Source: Morinoia aosen (taxonomy: Eukaryota > Arthropoda > Malacostraca > Amphipoda > Talitridae). From it: 64,000 nt of DNA. A program made the position numbers and the translations under genes. The notes below the pieces were generated by a model. The model searched no databases, had not been told where the DNA came from, and saw only the letters and a program-made list of their open reading frames with translations. Positions 33,152 to 45,384 of the stretch are shown here, piece after piece. Numbering within the stretch: position 1 is the first letter of the stretch; every line of letters begins with the position of its first letter. The stretch spans positions 52,606,859 through 52,670,858 of the forward strand of contig CM059575.1 of assembly GCA_030386875.1 (NCBI GenBank). The letters run 5' to 3'.

Positions 33152-34208
33152 GGAGACCGAATGCCAGTTTCCTAAGATTTTTCAAAAATAAAGATAAAAT
33201 ACTCCCAGTTGGAAGTAAGCTTTGAGGTATTCAGAGCATGTTTGTAGCATTTGAATAGACAGATATGGCCTATAAATTTTTTGGAAATTACCCAAAAATC
33301 AATCAATCAAAATTAAGATTGTTTATGTTTCTTTGTTTACCTAATTTTGAAGGATCGGAATGTGGGGTTTCAAAATGCACCTCCTACAGTTTTTGAGCTA
33401 CAGTAATGATTTTGGTGTCATTGGATAGGGAAAAAGACGGGCATTTCAAAAACTAAATTGGCAATTCAAAATTCATTTTTGATCATGTGTTTTGACGTCA
33501 TAAAGTACGTTTTTTTATGAAGGAAGACGTGCCGTGGAATTTTTTATGTTTTTCCATTTTAAATTGAATGTTTGGAGAATGCCATATTAGTTTTTAGAAT
33601 GTAAAAGTAATTTTGCATCCAATGACACCAAAATCATTACTTTTACTCAAAAACTGTTGGAGGAGATGCATTTTTAAAAACTCCTCCAAAAACCTTTTCT
33701 ATGAATATCTCGTTTTCTTTGAAGAAAATCACATTTTTTTACTCAAGATAAATCTCAAGGTGAATGATTCCAAATTGCATTTCGTATCAGTGTATCAAAT
33801 TTCATTGCTCTAGGTTCAATATCAAAGAAATTCTTCTTAAAGGGGTATTCTACCCTTCAGGGCACTTTGCCATACATGACACATAAGTTTTTGTTATACC
33901 TACAAAATAACTATAACACAACCAATTTTATATAATATTTTACTTGGTTTTTCCATTGTTTTCTCCCTTTGAGTATTATGGAAACCCTCTGGGTATGCCT
34001 CCAAAATACCCTCCAAATACCCGCCTTTTGGAGGGTATTTAGGGTAAAATATCTCCCTCTGGGGGTATTTTGGGGGGTTAGAAGCCTTGTACAGGGTTCC
34101 CGTTTTCACTACATGATGTAGGAAGGGTTTAGGAATATTTTCACACAAAAATCTCATATATGAGGTCTCGACCCAAAAGAAGGAGGCTTCTATCTCAGTT
34201 CGGTCTCC
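33152..34208. mobile_element. TTAA-type MITE, family of the window's left end
   Basis: Flanked by TTAA (33148-33151 and 34209-34212) with termini GGAGACCGAA and TTCGGTCTCC. The interior shares the paired 'ctacagtaatgattttggt' modules and the central TGACGTCA with the GGGAA families, although the termini differ. The right third matches 1-348. It has no coding capacity. It ends 268 bp before the uS17m start codon. Confidence 0.88.
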
Positions 34209-34475
34209 TTAAATGTGTAAAAACATTAACCTTTTCCTATGTGCATAAATTTCAAGTGTTAATGAATGTAGTGCCTGAAATAAGTTCTTGACAAATTAAT
34301 GAAAATTATATTTTTCTTTACGTTTCAGATTCTGTTGGAATAATTACTTTCTTCAGAAGCTAATGTGCATAGTGGTACTATGCAGTGGGGTGAACTATAT
34401 TTAATATATTTGTAATTACCTGTTCAGTTTTGCATAGTGTTTAGTGATAAAAGTTGGATTCTGTTCTCTATCACC

Positions 34476-34634
34476 ATGGGGCTGAAAACCAAGTTGAATT
34501 ACTCTATGGCTGTGGAGGCTCCAAAAATCATCCAAAATAGTACCATGCTGCTTGCTCGCTGCATGTCTTTCACTGACGATGTCAACCCCAAAGTGCGAGT
34601 CACGAGGCTGCTTTTCAATGATTTCCTCAAAATG
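34476..34634 (+). CDS. MRPS17: uS17m exon 1
   Basis: 159 bp, 53 codons, ends phase 0 before GTGAGT. Encodes MGLKTKLNYS to NDFLKM, including the first strands of the OB-fold (STMLLARCMS, KVRVTRL). Confidence 0.92.
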
Positions 34635-37600
34635 GTGAGTTGCTGCTGATATTTTTACTCTGACTGTAGTTGTTGCATCTGAGTGATCTGACTGCCATAC
34701 TTGTGTAGAGGTCTTAGCTGCAAAGCTATTTGTGAATAAGTCCACATTAATCTCTAGTTGCAATGGTTGTTTGCTTCAGTAAATTATTTTGTGACAGGTT
34801 TGTATAAATTTTTCCCATTCTTTATTGATGACAATTTCTCGTTAGAATCATTAGCTTAATTTTCTATGTGAAACAAAGTATGGCAGGAGTGCTCAACACA
34901 AAGTAACATTCATTAGATTTATGTTGCTAATTATTTTCTATATGACATTTATCTGTGATTATTATCTCATTTTCTTGAAGTTTATCAAGAACTTCCTAAT
35001 TTTAGCTACTTCCCTCTTGATTTATGTAAATAGCTTAATGTTTAGTATTATTTTCTTCACTAGAATTTCTCCCTATTTGATTCTCTTGTTATTGCTATTA
35101 ATTTGTAGTGTTGCACTTTTTTATTGTGAAGTTGATGTCTTGACTTATAATTCAGTAAATTTCTTGACAATTATTGCTGATGGCACTCGTGATGCTGATA
35201 TTCAAGACTTGGATGTAAGCTTCCTAACTTTCATTGGTTTTCCTGAAAGAATACCCACTCATATTGTAATAATGAGGCAACTCAATAATTGAGGCCTTAT
35301 TGTATTCTGCAGCTTCTGATTTGTAAAAACAGGTCTTCTCATGAAGTGTGTTGCAACAAGCTTTAGCAGGTCACAAAATTAGTAAGCCTCATTTAGTAAG
35401 TATGCAGAGATGTCTGCTTAGGTCACTTCAGGTGGTGTTCCTAACTGCTCCCTGCAGCACCTGTAACATGTATAGGTAGCTGTTGAAGGCTTAGTTTTGT
35501 GGTGGTGGTAAGAAAGTCTCATCAAATTGTGCACTTTTAGGGTGTGCCTCGACTCTTTCCTGTGCATTTGGTTCTTCTATTTTACTTCAAAGTTCTTTTT
35601 TTAATTCATTGAAATACATTAAAGATCAGTTGAAATTACCTCCTAATATAATGGTAAACCTTTTCAAGAAGAAACGTAGGTAATTATTTTGTTAAAAAAG
35701 TATTGAAATTTTCTGAAGTTACAATGCTGAAGATGGTAGTTGGTTTGTGTATAAGTTTTATCATGAGTGTTTTCAGGTATTGATCTAAACCTTTGCTAAC
35801 CATCCCTCAAATATTTGGCTACTGCTTATAGAGTGAGGCTTGTTGAGTACCTGAATGCAGGATGACTATTTTGTGTTCTGTTAAATTTGTAGTTCAGTGG
35901 CCAATACTGAAGGTTAATCTTATTTCAATGTTTTTATGTCTTATGTGATTGAATGTTTCAGAGGAGAGGCTTGTAATAGCTATCCTAAACTGTTTTTCTT
36001 CCTTCATTTTGTTCCACTTCAAATCTCATATATTATTAATTTTAAATTAATATAAAAAAATTTTGAAAACCAAACTGTTGTTTAATTGAGCAATTTTGAA
36101 TATATTTATTCGTTCCATTTTTCAGCACTTCCGTCACTACGCAGACATCATAGTCCATGACGAGAAAAAAATTGCAAAAGCTGGAGATGTAGTTTTGATT
36201 CGGTGAGTACATTCTAGTTGTAAGTCATCCTATTATTTGTTTCTGTACTATTAATTCCTTGTGCTTAGAAAATTAACTTTATGGTATCTAGGTGTTGTTT
36301 AATTTCAATGCTAGTTTGATGTTGACCAACGGTTTGTAATTTACAACCTCTGGGGAGGGTAAAACTTGAATTTATGGGAATCAGCATTCCTAGAGGATGC
36401 ATGTTGGGACTAAGTTGAAAGTTCAGGCTGACCTTTTTGTTGTTGAAATAGAATGCATTTATGTTTTATTATGGGTCATCTTTGTTTTGGTTTTGTTCAT
36501 TGCTGATTACTTACAGTACCTATCATGTTTTTCTTCAACTCTTACCTTCTTTTAGTAGCTTTTTTCAATCTGTTTCTCTGTAAGGGTGTGGCAACACACC
36601 TTGTGCATAGACTTAGTTGCCTTAATGGTATACAAATGATGTCTGTTTCCTTCCTCTTGAAAAACAGCTTTGTTATGATTCGGAAGGCTTTGCTAACTTC
36701 TAATGCAGTGTAATATTTTTTATGTTTTTAATTGTTTGTGTTGCTGGGAAAGTGTATGAGACATAGATGAAAAAATGTGGTAGTCTGTAGGAACCAAGTT
36801 GGGTGAGTATAGTAGATAGGGCAAAAATTCCCAGCCAAGTGCAGAAATGGTGTCTCTGACATCTTTTTCTGTGTGTGATGAGGCATTATCTTGCAGCAAA
36901 ATCATTTTTGCTCTCGGTAGCCCAATTTAGGGACTTTTCAACCAATGCTGCATGATTCAAATTTAACAGTTGTAGATTTTAACTAATAAAATTTGCTGAT
37001 ATACCTAATTTCAAAAGTTCATGGTGCTCCACACTCTGCTGATCTTGCCTCACACACAGCATTGTCTTCCTTCTCAAGACATCAGTTGTTCAGTCAATGT
37101 GGATGCTTCTCCCAATTTGACCTGTGATTTCTGGTGTTTTGGAATTTTAAAGTACTGTATTTGGTGATGTATAGGACACACTGTTTCCCAAAATTTTGGG
37201 TCTGAAATTGCCCAGCATCTTCTATGTCATAAGTGAAGTTTGAGACCTCCCATAGGTGAAGGCTAATGTTCTCTCTGAGGCCCACTAACTCAGTTTATGT
37301 TCAGTACTTTAACCTTCTCTTAACTCCATGACCCTTATTTAATTGCTTGTATTATTGTATTATTAGCTCCATTTTAAAAATGAATTTATGAAAGTAAATG
37401 GTATCAAATCTGAAATCCTGTGATTTGTGTTAACCTCATCTGATCAGTGCTCTGACTTGTTGGTTATGCCATATTTTGGTTAGGAATAAAACTATGGTAT
37501 GATTGTTACTTTTGTACAGCTATGTTTCTACTTGTGTAATGCACAGCTAGACTATTTTTAGTAATGAATGCTCAAATACACTATAAACTTTTTTACTGAA

Positions 37601-40600
37601 TCTGACATGCTAAAATGGATGGCGTCTTGTATGCCCTTGCATCTTACATGCTACCAAATACATCAATTAATTCTTTACCTTGCTTATGAAGCACTTCCTA
37701 ATGCAAGTCTTGTATGCCAAGAAAGCAACACCTCACACCTTGTATTGCACTTGCTTTTTATTTGGTTTAAAACTATACATGTTTACCATGCTTTCACCAT
37801 ATCATGATAAATCAAATTGTGTTACTATTTCCCATTTCAACAATATATTATATAGCCATAATAATATGTTAATAAAGCCATATTAACTATATATTAAAAC
37901 ACAAGAATTTGAATTATTCAATGTAGACAAAAAACAACTGTCATTTTTACATATTTATTTATCATTATTATGTGGCTGAAGTATTAAACTTCTGTTAATC
38001 ATTTCAAATGGTATGTCTAAAACCCTGGAAACCTTGAATTAAATCTGTTAGTTTAATGGGTATTTGTGAATGTTTCAGAAAATTTGTTTGAATTAGCACT
38101 CTTGTGGGAAGATGTAAAGTCCTGAGCTGAAGGATAGGCAGGTATTTCTTTTGTTGTAATTAGAATAGGTTTTTGTTTTGTTACAGACTATTTATTTTTG
38201 GTTCATTTTTCTTTTTTTATTTTCTATTACTATTATTGTTCAACTTGTATCTAGTTTCATAAACTTCTTTCCATCTTGTTGTTTCAATGTGTAGCATGTG
38301 GGGTCAGACCTTGTTTGTACATAGATTTTCAATTTCTTATTTCCATGCTGAGTGGTGTTTTATGCCTTCCCCTCTTTGGAACACTCCATTGAGGTTAATA
38401 AGGTTGAAACTAACTTATCTTATTCAATCTCCAGAAAACTTCGTCAGCCGCTCTCACTGGAGAAGCACCACGAGATCATCAAAGTTGTGTACCCACTGGG
38501 AGATATCACCGACCCCCTCACTGGCAGGAAATGCACCCTGGGCCAGTACAGGTGAGCACTTACACTAATTTCAGGGCTGCATATTGCCCGCTCAGAATAT
38601 TATTTCATGTTGATGCTAGTCCTTGAAGAAATTGTAAAATATGAAATTTATTTCTTTTATAGAGATGCTAAGAAATGAGACATGTACAGAAAATATAAGC
38701 TGCAATAAAAAATATTGTTTTAAATTGCTGTTGAAATACATTACATTCAGTTCTGAAATGTGTCTTGTCATGAGTATTCTAAAATAGTTATTGTGTGATT
38801 CATTTTAAGAGACCATATTACATGCATAGATATTTCTTGTGGAATTCTGACTAACCATTAGCTAGGAGAGTCTTAATGGACATTAAAATTACCAAAGCTA
38901 GTGGGAGGTTCAACGTGCAATGTATATTGATTCCAGTGCATCAAGATCTTGTTTTGCGATGCAAGTTTTGTGTTACTATACTGTTACTTACAATTTTTGC
39001 AGTTCTTATACTCGCCATGTGCGAGGTGGTAAATGTCAGATGACCATTAGCGCATAAGTAGGTGCTGCGCCTGGTGCTGGTGAGCTGAATACAAAATTTA
39101 CAGCTTTGATAATACCACAGTACACAGTTTTTATGCTGCAGTGCACAGTCTTTATGCCAACTGTAGATAAAACCCTGAAAACAGAATGCAAAAGTCAAGT
39201 CATGCAAAAAGAAAATAAACCTTACCAGTCTGTTTGGATTTCTCAAACTTAAGCTTTAAAGTATGAAGCAAAAAAAAAGTCACACTCAGAATGAATTTAA
39301 GCTAAATAAAGTAAATGTATTTACTAAAAATGAAACATAACTACTTGAAAGTCAACCATGAAATGAGTGTCAATGAAATTAAAACTCTAATCAAGTAATT
39401 AAGTGATAAATTAAACTTAGCAACTCGGGACAATTTTTATTGTAAAATGGTCCTGAAGTCTAGCAATATTGAAAAAATAAAACTCAACTTCTGGCGAAAA
39501 AGAAATAAAATAAATAAGAGAAAAAATTGTGCTCAATGTAAGGTAAATCGTAGCCTAATGCAACAAAACTGCTAAGAAGTGCTTCTTAAGTTTCTCTGTG
39601 AAATTTATTGATAAAGTGGAAGAAATTCAGTGTGTGGAAAATTATTCAATTGCAACAATACAGCATAACTAATGAAACTTTCAAAAACACATTTTTAAAA
39701 TTAATAGTAACCTGTTTAACAATGAAAAAGATTTAAAGGGACATGCACACACACAAACTACTGAGCCTCCTGCAAGCTGTACATTTCTTTTACACGTGAT
39801 GTAGAATATTTGGGGCACATCAACAAAATGAACTCACTATGCCTCTATAGACCTGGTTGCCCAGTAGTAGGCTCTAAATTCTGATAGTTTTAACAACAAA
39901 GAAACTTGTACCTGAGGTATTCCAACTGGTGTATTTTCTGGTCCTTATTTTTGACGTAGTCATTCACCATGTCAGTCAAAAAGGCCATTTGGGCTTGTAT
40001 TGTTAAAGCTAAGATATTGGTAAATTATGATTAACTTAACTTTGTTGAAGAAAAGCGAGTTGAAGGCAATGATGAAGTGGTTCATAGCTCAGACTTCTGA
40101 GTTCTAGAACCATTTTCAATGCTTAACACTGAATCTTCCATTTGTGGATATCACGTCAAAATGTTGGGAATCAGAGTTGCCCTTCGTATTCAAGCTATAG
40201 TCGTAATGACGCCATGTATTGGGGTTGTAGGTTTTTTTGTTCTTAAGTCAGTTTCCTTGTATGGAACCCAGAATTCTGCTCACATTCTAAATGTTTTTCT
40301 ACTCGCTTTTCATGTTTCACATGGAAAGTAATACCAAATTCTCTGTTACACTTCTACCTCTCTAAGAGAATCATCCATCCTATAGAGCAAGTGCTGATTA
40401 TTAGTTCCCATGTGGACCAGTGAGCAAACATTGATTTTGAGCTGACTGGGTGTGCAGGAGCAACATTAAACTCGTGGATGAACTGTACGGGCGCGCTCCT
40501 GACGCTCCTGAAGGATTTGACTACGACAAGGCGCCCGACAGGGGCTGGCAGGAGGGCAGGAAGGACTGGAGCCACAAGGTGGGTTGATTGCGCTCATCTC

Positions 40601-43151
40601 TTGGTTCTGTCATGAGCTTCATCTTCTTGTGCGTCCTGGATTGTAGGGTTGTTGCACCTCTTGTAATTCTGTGTGGTGCTTTGTCTTGTGGACACAATTT
40701 TGTTGGGAGTTATCTGAGGTTGGGGTGTGGTGACTGGTTTGTTGTGGTGACTTCATGGCTGGGCTGTGGTGGCTGGTTTGTTGTGGTATGGTAACTTCAT
40801 GGCTGGGCTGTGGTGGCTGGTTTGTTGTGGTGTGGGGACTTCATGGCTGGGCTGTGGTGGCTGGTTTGTTATGGTGACTTCATGGCTTGGGTGTGGTGGC
40901 TGGTTTGTTGTGGTGTGGTGACTTCATGGCTGGGCTGTGGTGGCTGGTTTGTTGTGGTGACTTCATGGCTGGGATGTGGTGGCTGGTTTGTTGTGGTGTG
41001 GTGACTTCATGGCTGGGCTGTGGTGGCTGGTTTGTTGTTGTGTGGTGACTTCATGGCTGGGCTGTGGTGGCTGGTTTGTTGTGGTGTGGCGACTTCATGG
41101 CTGGGCTGTGGTGGCTGGTTTGTTGTGGTGTGGTGACTTCATGGCTGGGCTGTGGTGGCTGGTTTGTTGTGGTGTGGGGACTTCATGGCTGGGCTGTGGT
41201 GGCTGGTTTGTTGTTGTGTGGTGACTTCATGGCTGGGCTGTGGTGGCTGGTTTGTTGTGGTGTGGTGACTTCATGGCTGGGCTGTAGTGACTGGTTTGTT
41301 GTGGTGTGGCTACTTCATGGCTGGGCTGTAGTGGCTGGTTTGTTGTGGTGTGGTGACTTCATGGCTGGGCTGTAGTGACTGGTTTGTTGTGGTGTGGCTA
41401 CTTCATGACTGGGCTGTAGTGGCTGGTTTGTTGTGGTGTGGTGACTTCATGGCTGGGCTGTGGTGGCTGGTTTGTTGTGGTGTGGCTACTTCATGGCTGG
41501 GCTGTAGTGGCTGGTTTGTTGTGGTGTGGCTACTTCATGACTGGGCTGTGGTGGCTAGTTTGTTGTGGTGTGGCTACTTCATGGCTGGGCTGTGGTGGCT
41601 GGTTTGTTGTGGTGTGGCTACTTCATGGCTGGGCTGTGGTGGCTGGTTTGTTGTGGTGTGGCTACTTCATGGCTGGGCTGTGGTGGCTGGTTTGTTGTGG
41701 TGTGGCTACTTCATGGCTGGGCTGTGGTGGCTGGTTTGTTGTGGTGTGGCTACTTCATGGTTGAGCCGTGAAGGTCGCACAGTTGCCAGATCTTAAGTGC
41801 TAATTTTTTTTGAGGTTGAAGTTCAAATTGGAGAATTTTGTCAAAAAAAAAAATACTCGTAGCTTAGCCAAGTCAACAGAAGAACTTTCTGTTCTGGTTC
41901 TTGCAGCATCTTTATAACGTTTTGCTTAACAACGCTGTTGGCCTTGCCAATTGAAACCCTGAAATTTTGTACTCTTTGTGATGGCACGCGAGCTAATTCT
42001 GTGCGGAGTTTTGCTTGAATGATCGCCTTCATCGAGATTTGATGATCGTGAATCATGAGCATGGCGCAATTGTCTAAATTCTTTTCCCCTCTATTCAATT
42101 CATCGCCCTCAAAGGACGTAGGATAGGCAACAGCCGTACGTTAGGTTTGTCGAAACCATGCTGTATACGGTACTGGCGCCGCTAGAAGAGACTGTTTGAT
42201 TACCTCAGCTGTTGATTGACCTTCGGGACTTTTATCTTTTGTGCCCACTTTGCTTGTTTTTAATTGCACACTTTCTTTGTTCTCTTTTTCACCTTCTCTT
42301 TGTTCTCTTTTTCATCTTTTCTTTGTTGTCTTCTTTACCTTTTCTTCATAATCTTTTTCTTCCTCTTTCTTCTTAATGTGCAGTGTCTATGCGCAGGGTA
42401 TCTTGTGTGCGAAAGCACATTGGACATAGGCTTTATGTTTTCTTCAGTCGATACTAAATGTGTTCTTCTCTCTTTCTCTGTGGAAACATCCTTGCAGTTG
42501 AAACAAAAATTTGGACTAACTTCTATATTGTGCTGTTGGAGTCGTTTAATTTTCTCCTCGGCTGAAGGATCACCTTTTGTATAATTGCTTCAACTGTATA
42601 TCATATGATCCAATGTATGGAAGTGACTGCATCGTTTGAAATGCGCTTCCGGGGTTGAATTTAGACTGCATTGTCACGCATTCTGTGTATGCCACCCATC
42701 AGGGGGATACAGCTATTGCATCTATGGGAATTAGAGCTCCCAGGGGGAAGTGTGACGGGCTGAGCTGAGAGTTCGGTAGGTCTTGTTTTTGTTGAAATAA
42801 ATCCTTTTCTGTTCATCTTTTTTTCGGTTCACTACTGTTGTGTTTTTCAGTGTCTACTATTTTCTTCAACTTTTATCTTCTTTCATGAACTTCTTTCTCA
42901 ACTTACTGTTTTTATGCAGCTTGTGCATAAATTCCGCGTTCCCTTACTCCATACTAAATGGTGCCTTCTACTCTTTGTATTGTCTTTGTTGAGGATAGGG
43001 AGACTTAAACTAACTTCTAACTAACCTAATCCATTTATGTTAAATGTTATAAATGAGATTTCATTTGACATCTCGTCCACAGGAGGGCTACCATAGGTGG
43101 CACATCTTCGAGCCCGGCCACCCTCTGTACAACGACCCCGCTGCCACCTAG
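34476..43151 (+). CDS. MRPS17: Mitochondrial ribosomal protein uS17m (MRPS17), five exons
   Basis: Exons 34476-34634, 36126-36202, 38435-38551, 40458-40578 and 43083-43151 join to 181 codons including the stop (180 aa). All four introns are GT-AG and phases match. The start ATG lies in TCACCATGG, the first ATG in the open frame. The product is a small-subunit mitochondrial ribosomal protein with the uS17 OB-fold that binds rRNA. Diagnostic runs are KVRVTRLLFNDF, IIVHDEKKIAKAGDVVLIRK and HHEIIKVVYPLGDITDPLTG, matching animal mRpS17. The protein is longer than bacterial uS17 (about 85 aa) because of a C-terminal extension (DELYGRAPDAPEGFDYDKAP to HRWHIFEPGHPLYNDPAAT). Introns are filled with repeats and a mariner relic. 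The 5' UTR, promoter and poly-A site were not identified. Confidence 0.93.
36126..36202 (+). CDS. MRPS17: uS17m exon 2
   Basis: 77 bp between TTCAG and GTGAGT. It encodes HFRHYADIIVHDEKKIAKAG then DVVLI and two bases of Arg. It holds the conserved HDE and GDVV motifs of uS17. Confidence 0.93.
36346..36715 (+). repeat. Short interspersed repeat, copy 5 (diverged), intron 2
   Basis: Family blocks 'gggaatcagcattcctagag', 'ttgttgaaatagaatgcatt' and 'ggaaggctttgctaacttc' are recognisable, with lower identity than copies 1 and 8. It ends next to the mariner relic. Confidence 0.6.
36720..37130 (-). pseudogene. mariner transposase fragment in uS17m intron 2
   Basis: The minus strand encodes RRKTMLCVRQDQQSVEHHEL and, 3' of that, MILLQDNASSHTEKDVRDTI then LGWEFLPYLLYSPNLVPTDY and HIF. 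These match the mariner transposase catalytic region, with the second and third catalytic Asp motifs (LQDNA.SH and SPNLVPTDY). The N-terminal DNA-binding part is missing, and at least one stop (near 37088) and frameshifts are present. The catalytic region of mariner enzymes moves elements at TA sites. This copy is a dead fragment lying antisense to the host gene. Confidence 0.85.
38076..38432 (+). repeat. Short interspersed repeat, copy 6, abutting uS17m exon 3
   Basis: Family blocks 'gtcctgagctgaaggatagg', 'ccatgctgagtggtg' and 'ggttgaaactaacttatc' are present. The 3' end of the repeat (normally '...aaactaacttataatc') forms the last ~40 bases before the exon 3 acceptor AG at 38433-38434. Confidence 0.65.
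38435..38551 (+). CDS. MRPS17: uS17m exon 3
   Basis: 117 bp between TCCAG and GTGAGC. Encodes KLRQPLSLEKHHEIIKVVYP then LGDITDPLTGRKCTLGQY, the family's most conserved C-terminal OB-fold strand and the metazoan PLGDITDP loop. Confidence 0.94.
40458..40578 (+). CDS. MRPS17: uS17m exon 4
   Basis: 121 bp between TGCAG and GTGGGT. Encodes SNIKLVDELYGRAPDAPEGF then DYDKAPDRGWQEGRKDWSHK, the start of the mitochondrial C-terminal extension. Phase joins exactly with exons 3 and 5. Confidence 0.88.
40715..41770. repeat. 44-bp minisatellite in uS17m intron 4, about 24 units
   Basis: The unit is 'gacttcatggctgggctgtg' then 'gtggctggtttgttgtggtgtg' with minor variants. Some early units are 39 bp because one 'gtgtg' is missing. 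Variants cluster ('gtggcta' and 'ctgtagtg' types in the right half). The G/T-rich strand is the mRNA strand. Long open frames here are repeat artefacts. Confidence 0.95.
42697..43033 (+). repeat. Short interspersed repeat, copy 7, end of uS17m intron 4
   Basis: It runs from 'atcagggggatacagctatt' to 'acttaaactaacttctaac' and stops about 50 bp before exon 5. Confidence 0.75.
43083..43151 (+). CDS. MRPS17: uS17m exon 5 (terminal)
   Basis: 69 bp after TCCACAG, encoding EGYHRWHIFEPGHPLYNDPA, then AT and TAG (43149-43151). Assigned by splice phase and by the open frame ending in a natural stop. Confidence 0.85.
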   Translation, partial: EGYHRWHIFEPGHPLYNDPAAT

Positions 43152-43907
43152 ACGGTGTCCTCGTTTCTCTCCTTTGCTAAACTCTGTAAATTGTGGTTTC
43201 TACGAAAATCAGTTCGATACTTTTGAGTTTTTCTCCTCCTGGACGTTGGTGGAAATGTGAAGAATGTCAAGAATGATATGCAGAGTTTTGATCAAAATCT
43301 GTCACTTCTTCTTACAATGCTGCAGGGATCTGTAGAATTGCTCAAAACGAATGATGATTTGAAATTTTAGTTCACGGCATAGTTATTGCGTACGAGCTAG
43401 AGTACGATCAGGAAGTGTCGAAATATCAATAGTTCTACAAACTCGAATAACCCGGGCAATGCACGGGACCATTTTGACTGTCCTCACCTTCGCAAGCTTG
43501 CAGACATTTTACGGCGACCCGGCTGAGACGTTACCATTTTTGTGGTCAGTGGATCATATCACTGCAAAATAGTAGCAAGCAAACTTCCGATGATTGCAGG
43601 ATAAATAGCTTAGTGCAACTGGCTTAGTACTACGATAAATGAGAGGATGCTGGAATTCAGACAAGCGTATGAGCGAATATAGGCATGAAAACTATGCAGC
43701 GGTGTGTCGTGTTGTGAGTCGCCAAAAAGAGCGATGCAGCCAACAATGCTTAAGGATTATTTATCAGTTATAGTTGAGATCAGCAAAAATAAGAAGTGAA
43801 GTGTTCTTACAGGCAAGCCTTCAGTTAGTTTCGATATTGGAATCGAGGGAATCCTGTGCAATTGGTTTCCTTGTCCAGCTACTTGTGCGTAAAGCTTGTA
43901 AGCCAGT
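43152..43907. other. 3' flank of uS17m, no gene seen
   Basis: It presumably holds the 3' UTR. I see no clear AATAAA signal close to the stop codon and no second gene. Confidence 0.4.
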
Positions 43908-44272
43908 GTCCCCTCAGGGGGATACAACTATTGTATCTATGGGAATTAGCGCTCCCTGGGGAAAAATGGAGGGCCCGAGCTGAGAGTTAGGTAGGCCTTT
44001 TTTTTGTTGAAATAAAATGTTTTTTGTTGTGTTAAGGACCATCTTTTTTTCGGTTCACTACTGTCCTGTTTTTCAGCACCTCTGACTTTCTTCTTTAACT
44101 TTTATCTTATTTCATGATCTTCTTTCTCAACTTACTGTTTCTATGCCCTTTCTGCATAGATTCCTCATTTTCTTATCTCCATACTAAATGGTGCCTTCCT
44201 CCTTCCTCTCTTCGATACGCTCTATTTTTGAAGCGGTTAGGGAGGCTTAAACTAACTTATAATCTAATTATC
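43908..44272 (+). repeat. Short interspersed repeat, copy 8 (well preserved)
   Basis: Nearly identical to copy 1: 'cccctcagggggatacaact' to 'cttataatctaattatc'. The high similarity of copies 1 and 8 points to comparatively recent spread. Confidence 0.8.
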
Positions 44273-45384
44273 TTGTAAGCCAGTGTGTTATACCTAAACA
44301 TTGATACTTAATAGCCATCTTTATGAGTTATTTTTATTTATGAAGATACCTTGAATATACTATTCAACCGTTCAAAAAAATCTTAGGCACATTTCCGAGT
44401 AGTTGTGAAAACTGAGCACCACCAATCTTTTAATATTGTAAAATATGTTCAACTACCATAAAATAATCTTTGCTGTCTATGTCAGTGCTTGTTTGAGAGA
44501 GATATCGATTTGTAGAAGAATAATATACTTTCAAAATTGGTACCCAGCCCAGTTGAGAAGAGAAATGAGTTACGCTTGAACTCTTACTACCCTACACCTG
44601 TGCGCCTTACTGACGCCAGCGCTTGTGGTGTAATCTTGGAGACTGATTTGGAAACGTCACGGGTTCTCGCTTTCGTTAGCAGCGGAGCCTGAAATTTGCT
44701 TCGTTTGCCAGCGCGTTGCCCTCCATCACCTAGAGACCTCCAAGTAAAAGTCGACAAAATGGAGCACACTTCATTGTATTCTACTAGCTACATTCCGGTC
44801 GTGGGTGTACGTTCTTTCAAATTATTGGCGTGTTGAAACTTCATGCCATCTTCACAGCATTTAGTCTTCATGATCAGCTGTGATGCATCTCATGAAAAAT
44901 TTAAACTGCTTTTTCTGCAGTTATCGCGCTAATAGTTTTTCTAATTTGTTCAAGCTTTATCATGTATGAAAAGCAATGTTGCGCATTCTCACGTTAGTCG
45001 TTGACTTAAGCTTTCTGCTTCCCCGAATTCAATGGCAACTTCCATGATTCGTCTCTGGAAGTGAGATAGTGAGATGTTATTCATGCTAGTGACTGCGATA
45101 AAAGGTACTGGGTGCTTGTGAACATTGAAAGTCTTCAGTTAATTAAAGATTTATATCAGAAATTTTAGAATATGTGTTGTAGATATTATTCAGCATGCAA
45201 TCACTGCATCGTGTGATTTTTATACGACCAGAGTATATTTTTATTTTAATCAATCAAGCCATTATGTACATAGGTTTTTCAAATACTGTATAACTAACAC
45301 CAAGACGCAATGACGGTAACCCCCGGTCAAGCCGATACCCATTTCCGACACCTGGGTAGACTGGGGAATTACGCATGAGTTCTC
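44273..45384. other. Stretch without a supported gene
   Basis: One segment near 44595-44690 reads VRLTDASACGVILETD, vaguely like a retroelement RNase H (TDAS), but nothing upstream or downstream supports it. Otherwise nothing is recognised. Confidence 0.35.

Noticed and set aside
34921..35292. 123-codon hydrophobic frame in uS17m intron 1
   Set aside because: It is T-rich low-complexity sequence read as Leu/Ile/Phe, begins at the first ATG in an AT-rich intron and shows no splice or domain support.
40588..41796. Long plus-strand open frames (up to 148 codons, MVTSWLGC-type repeats)
   Set aside because: They are generated by the 44-bp minisatellite, whose unit is not a multiple of three, so the same peptide recurs in all frames. 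They lie in a uS17m intron.
42264..42584. 106-codon Phe/Leu-rich frame in uS17m intron 4
   Set aside because: It comes from a 'ctttgttctctttttc' low-complexity tract.
44595..44700. Retroelement RNase H-like TDAS motif (VRLTDASACGVILETD)
   Set aside because: A single short motif with no RT, integrase or correct downstream RNase H residues nearby; could be chance.
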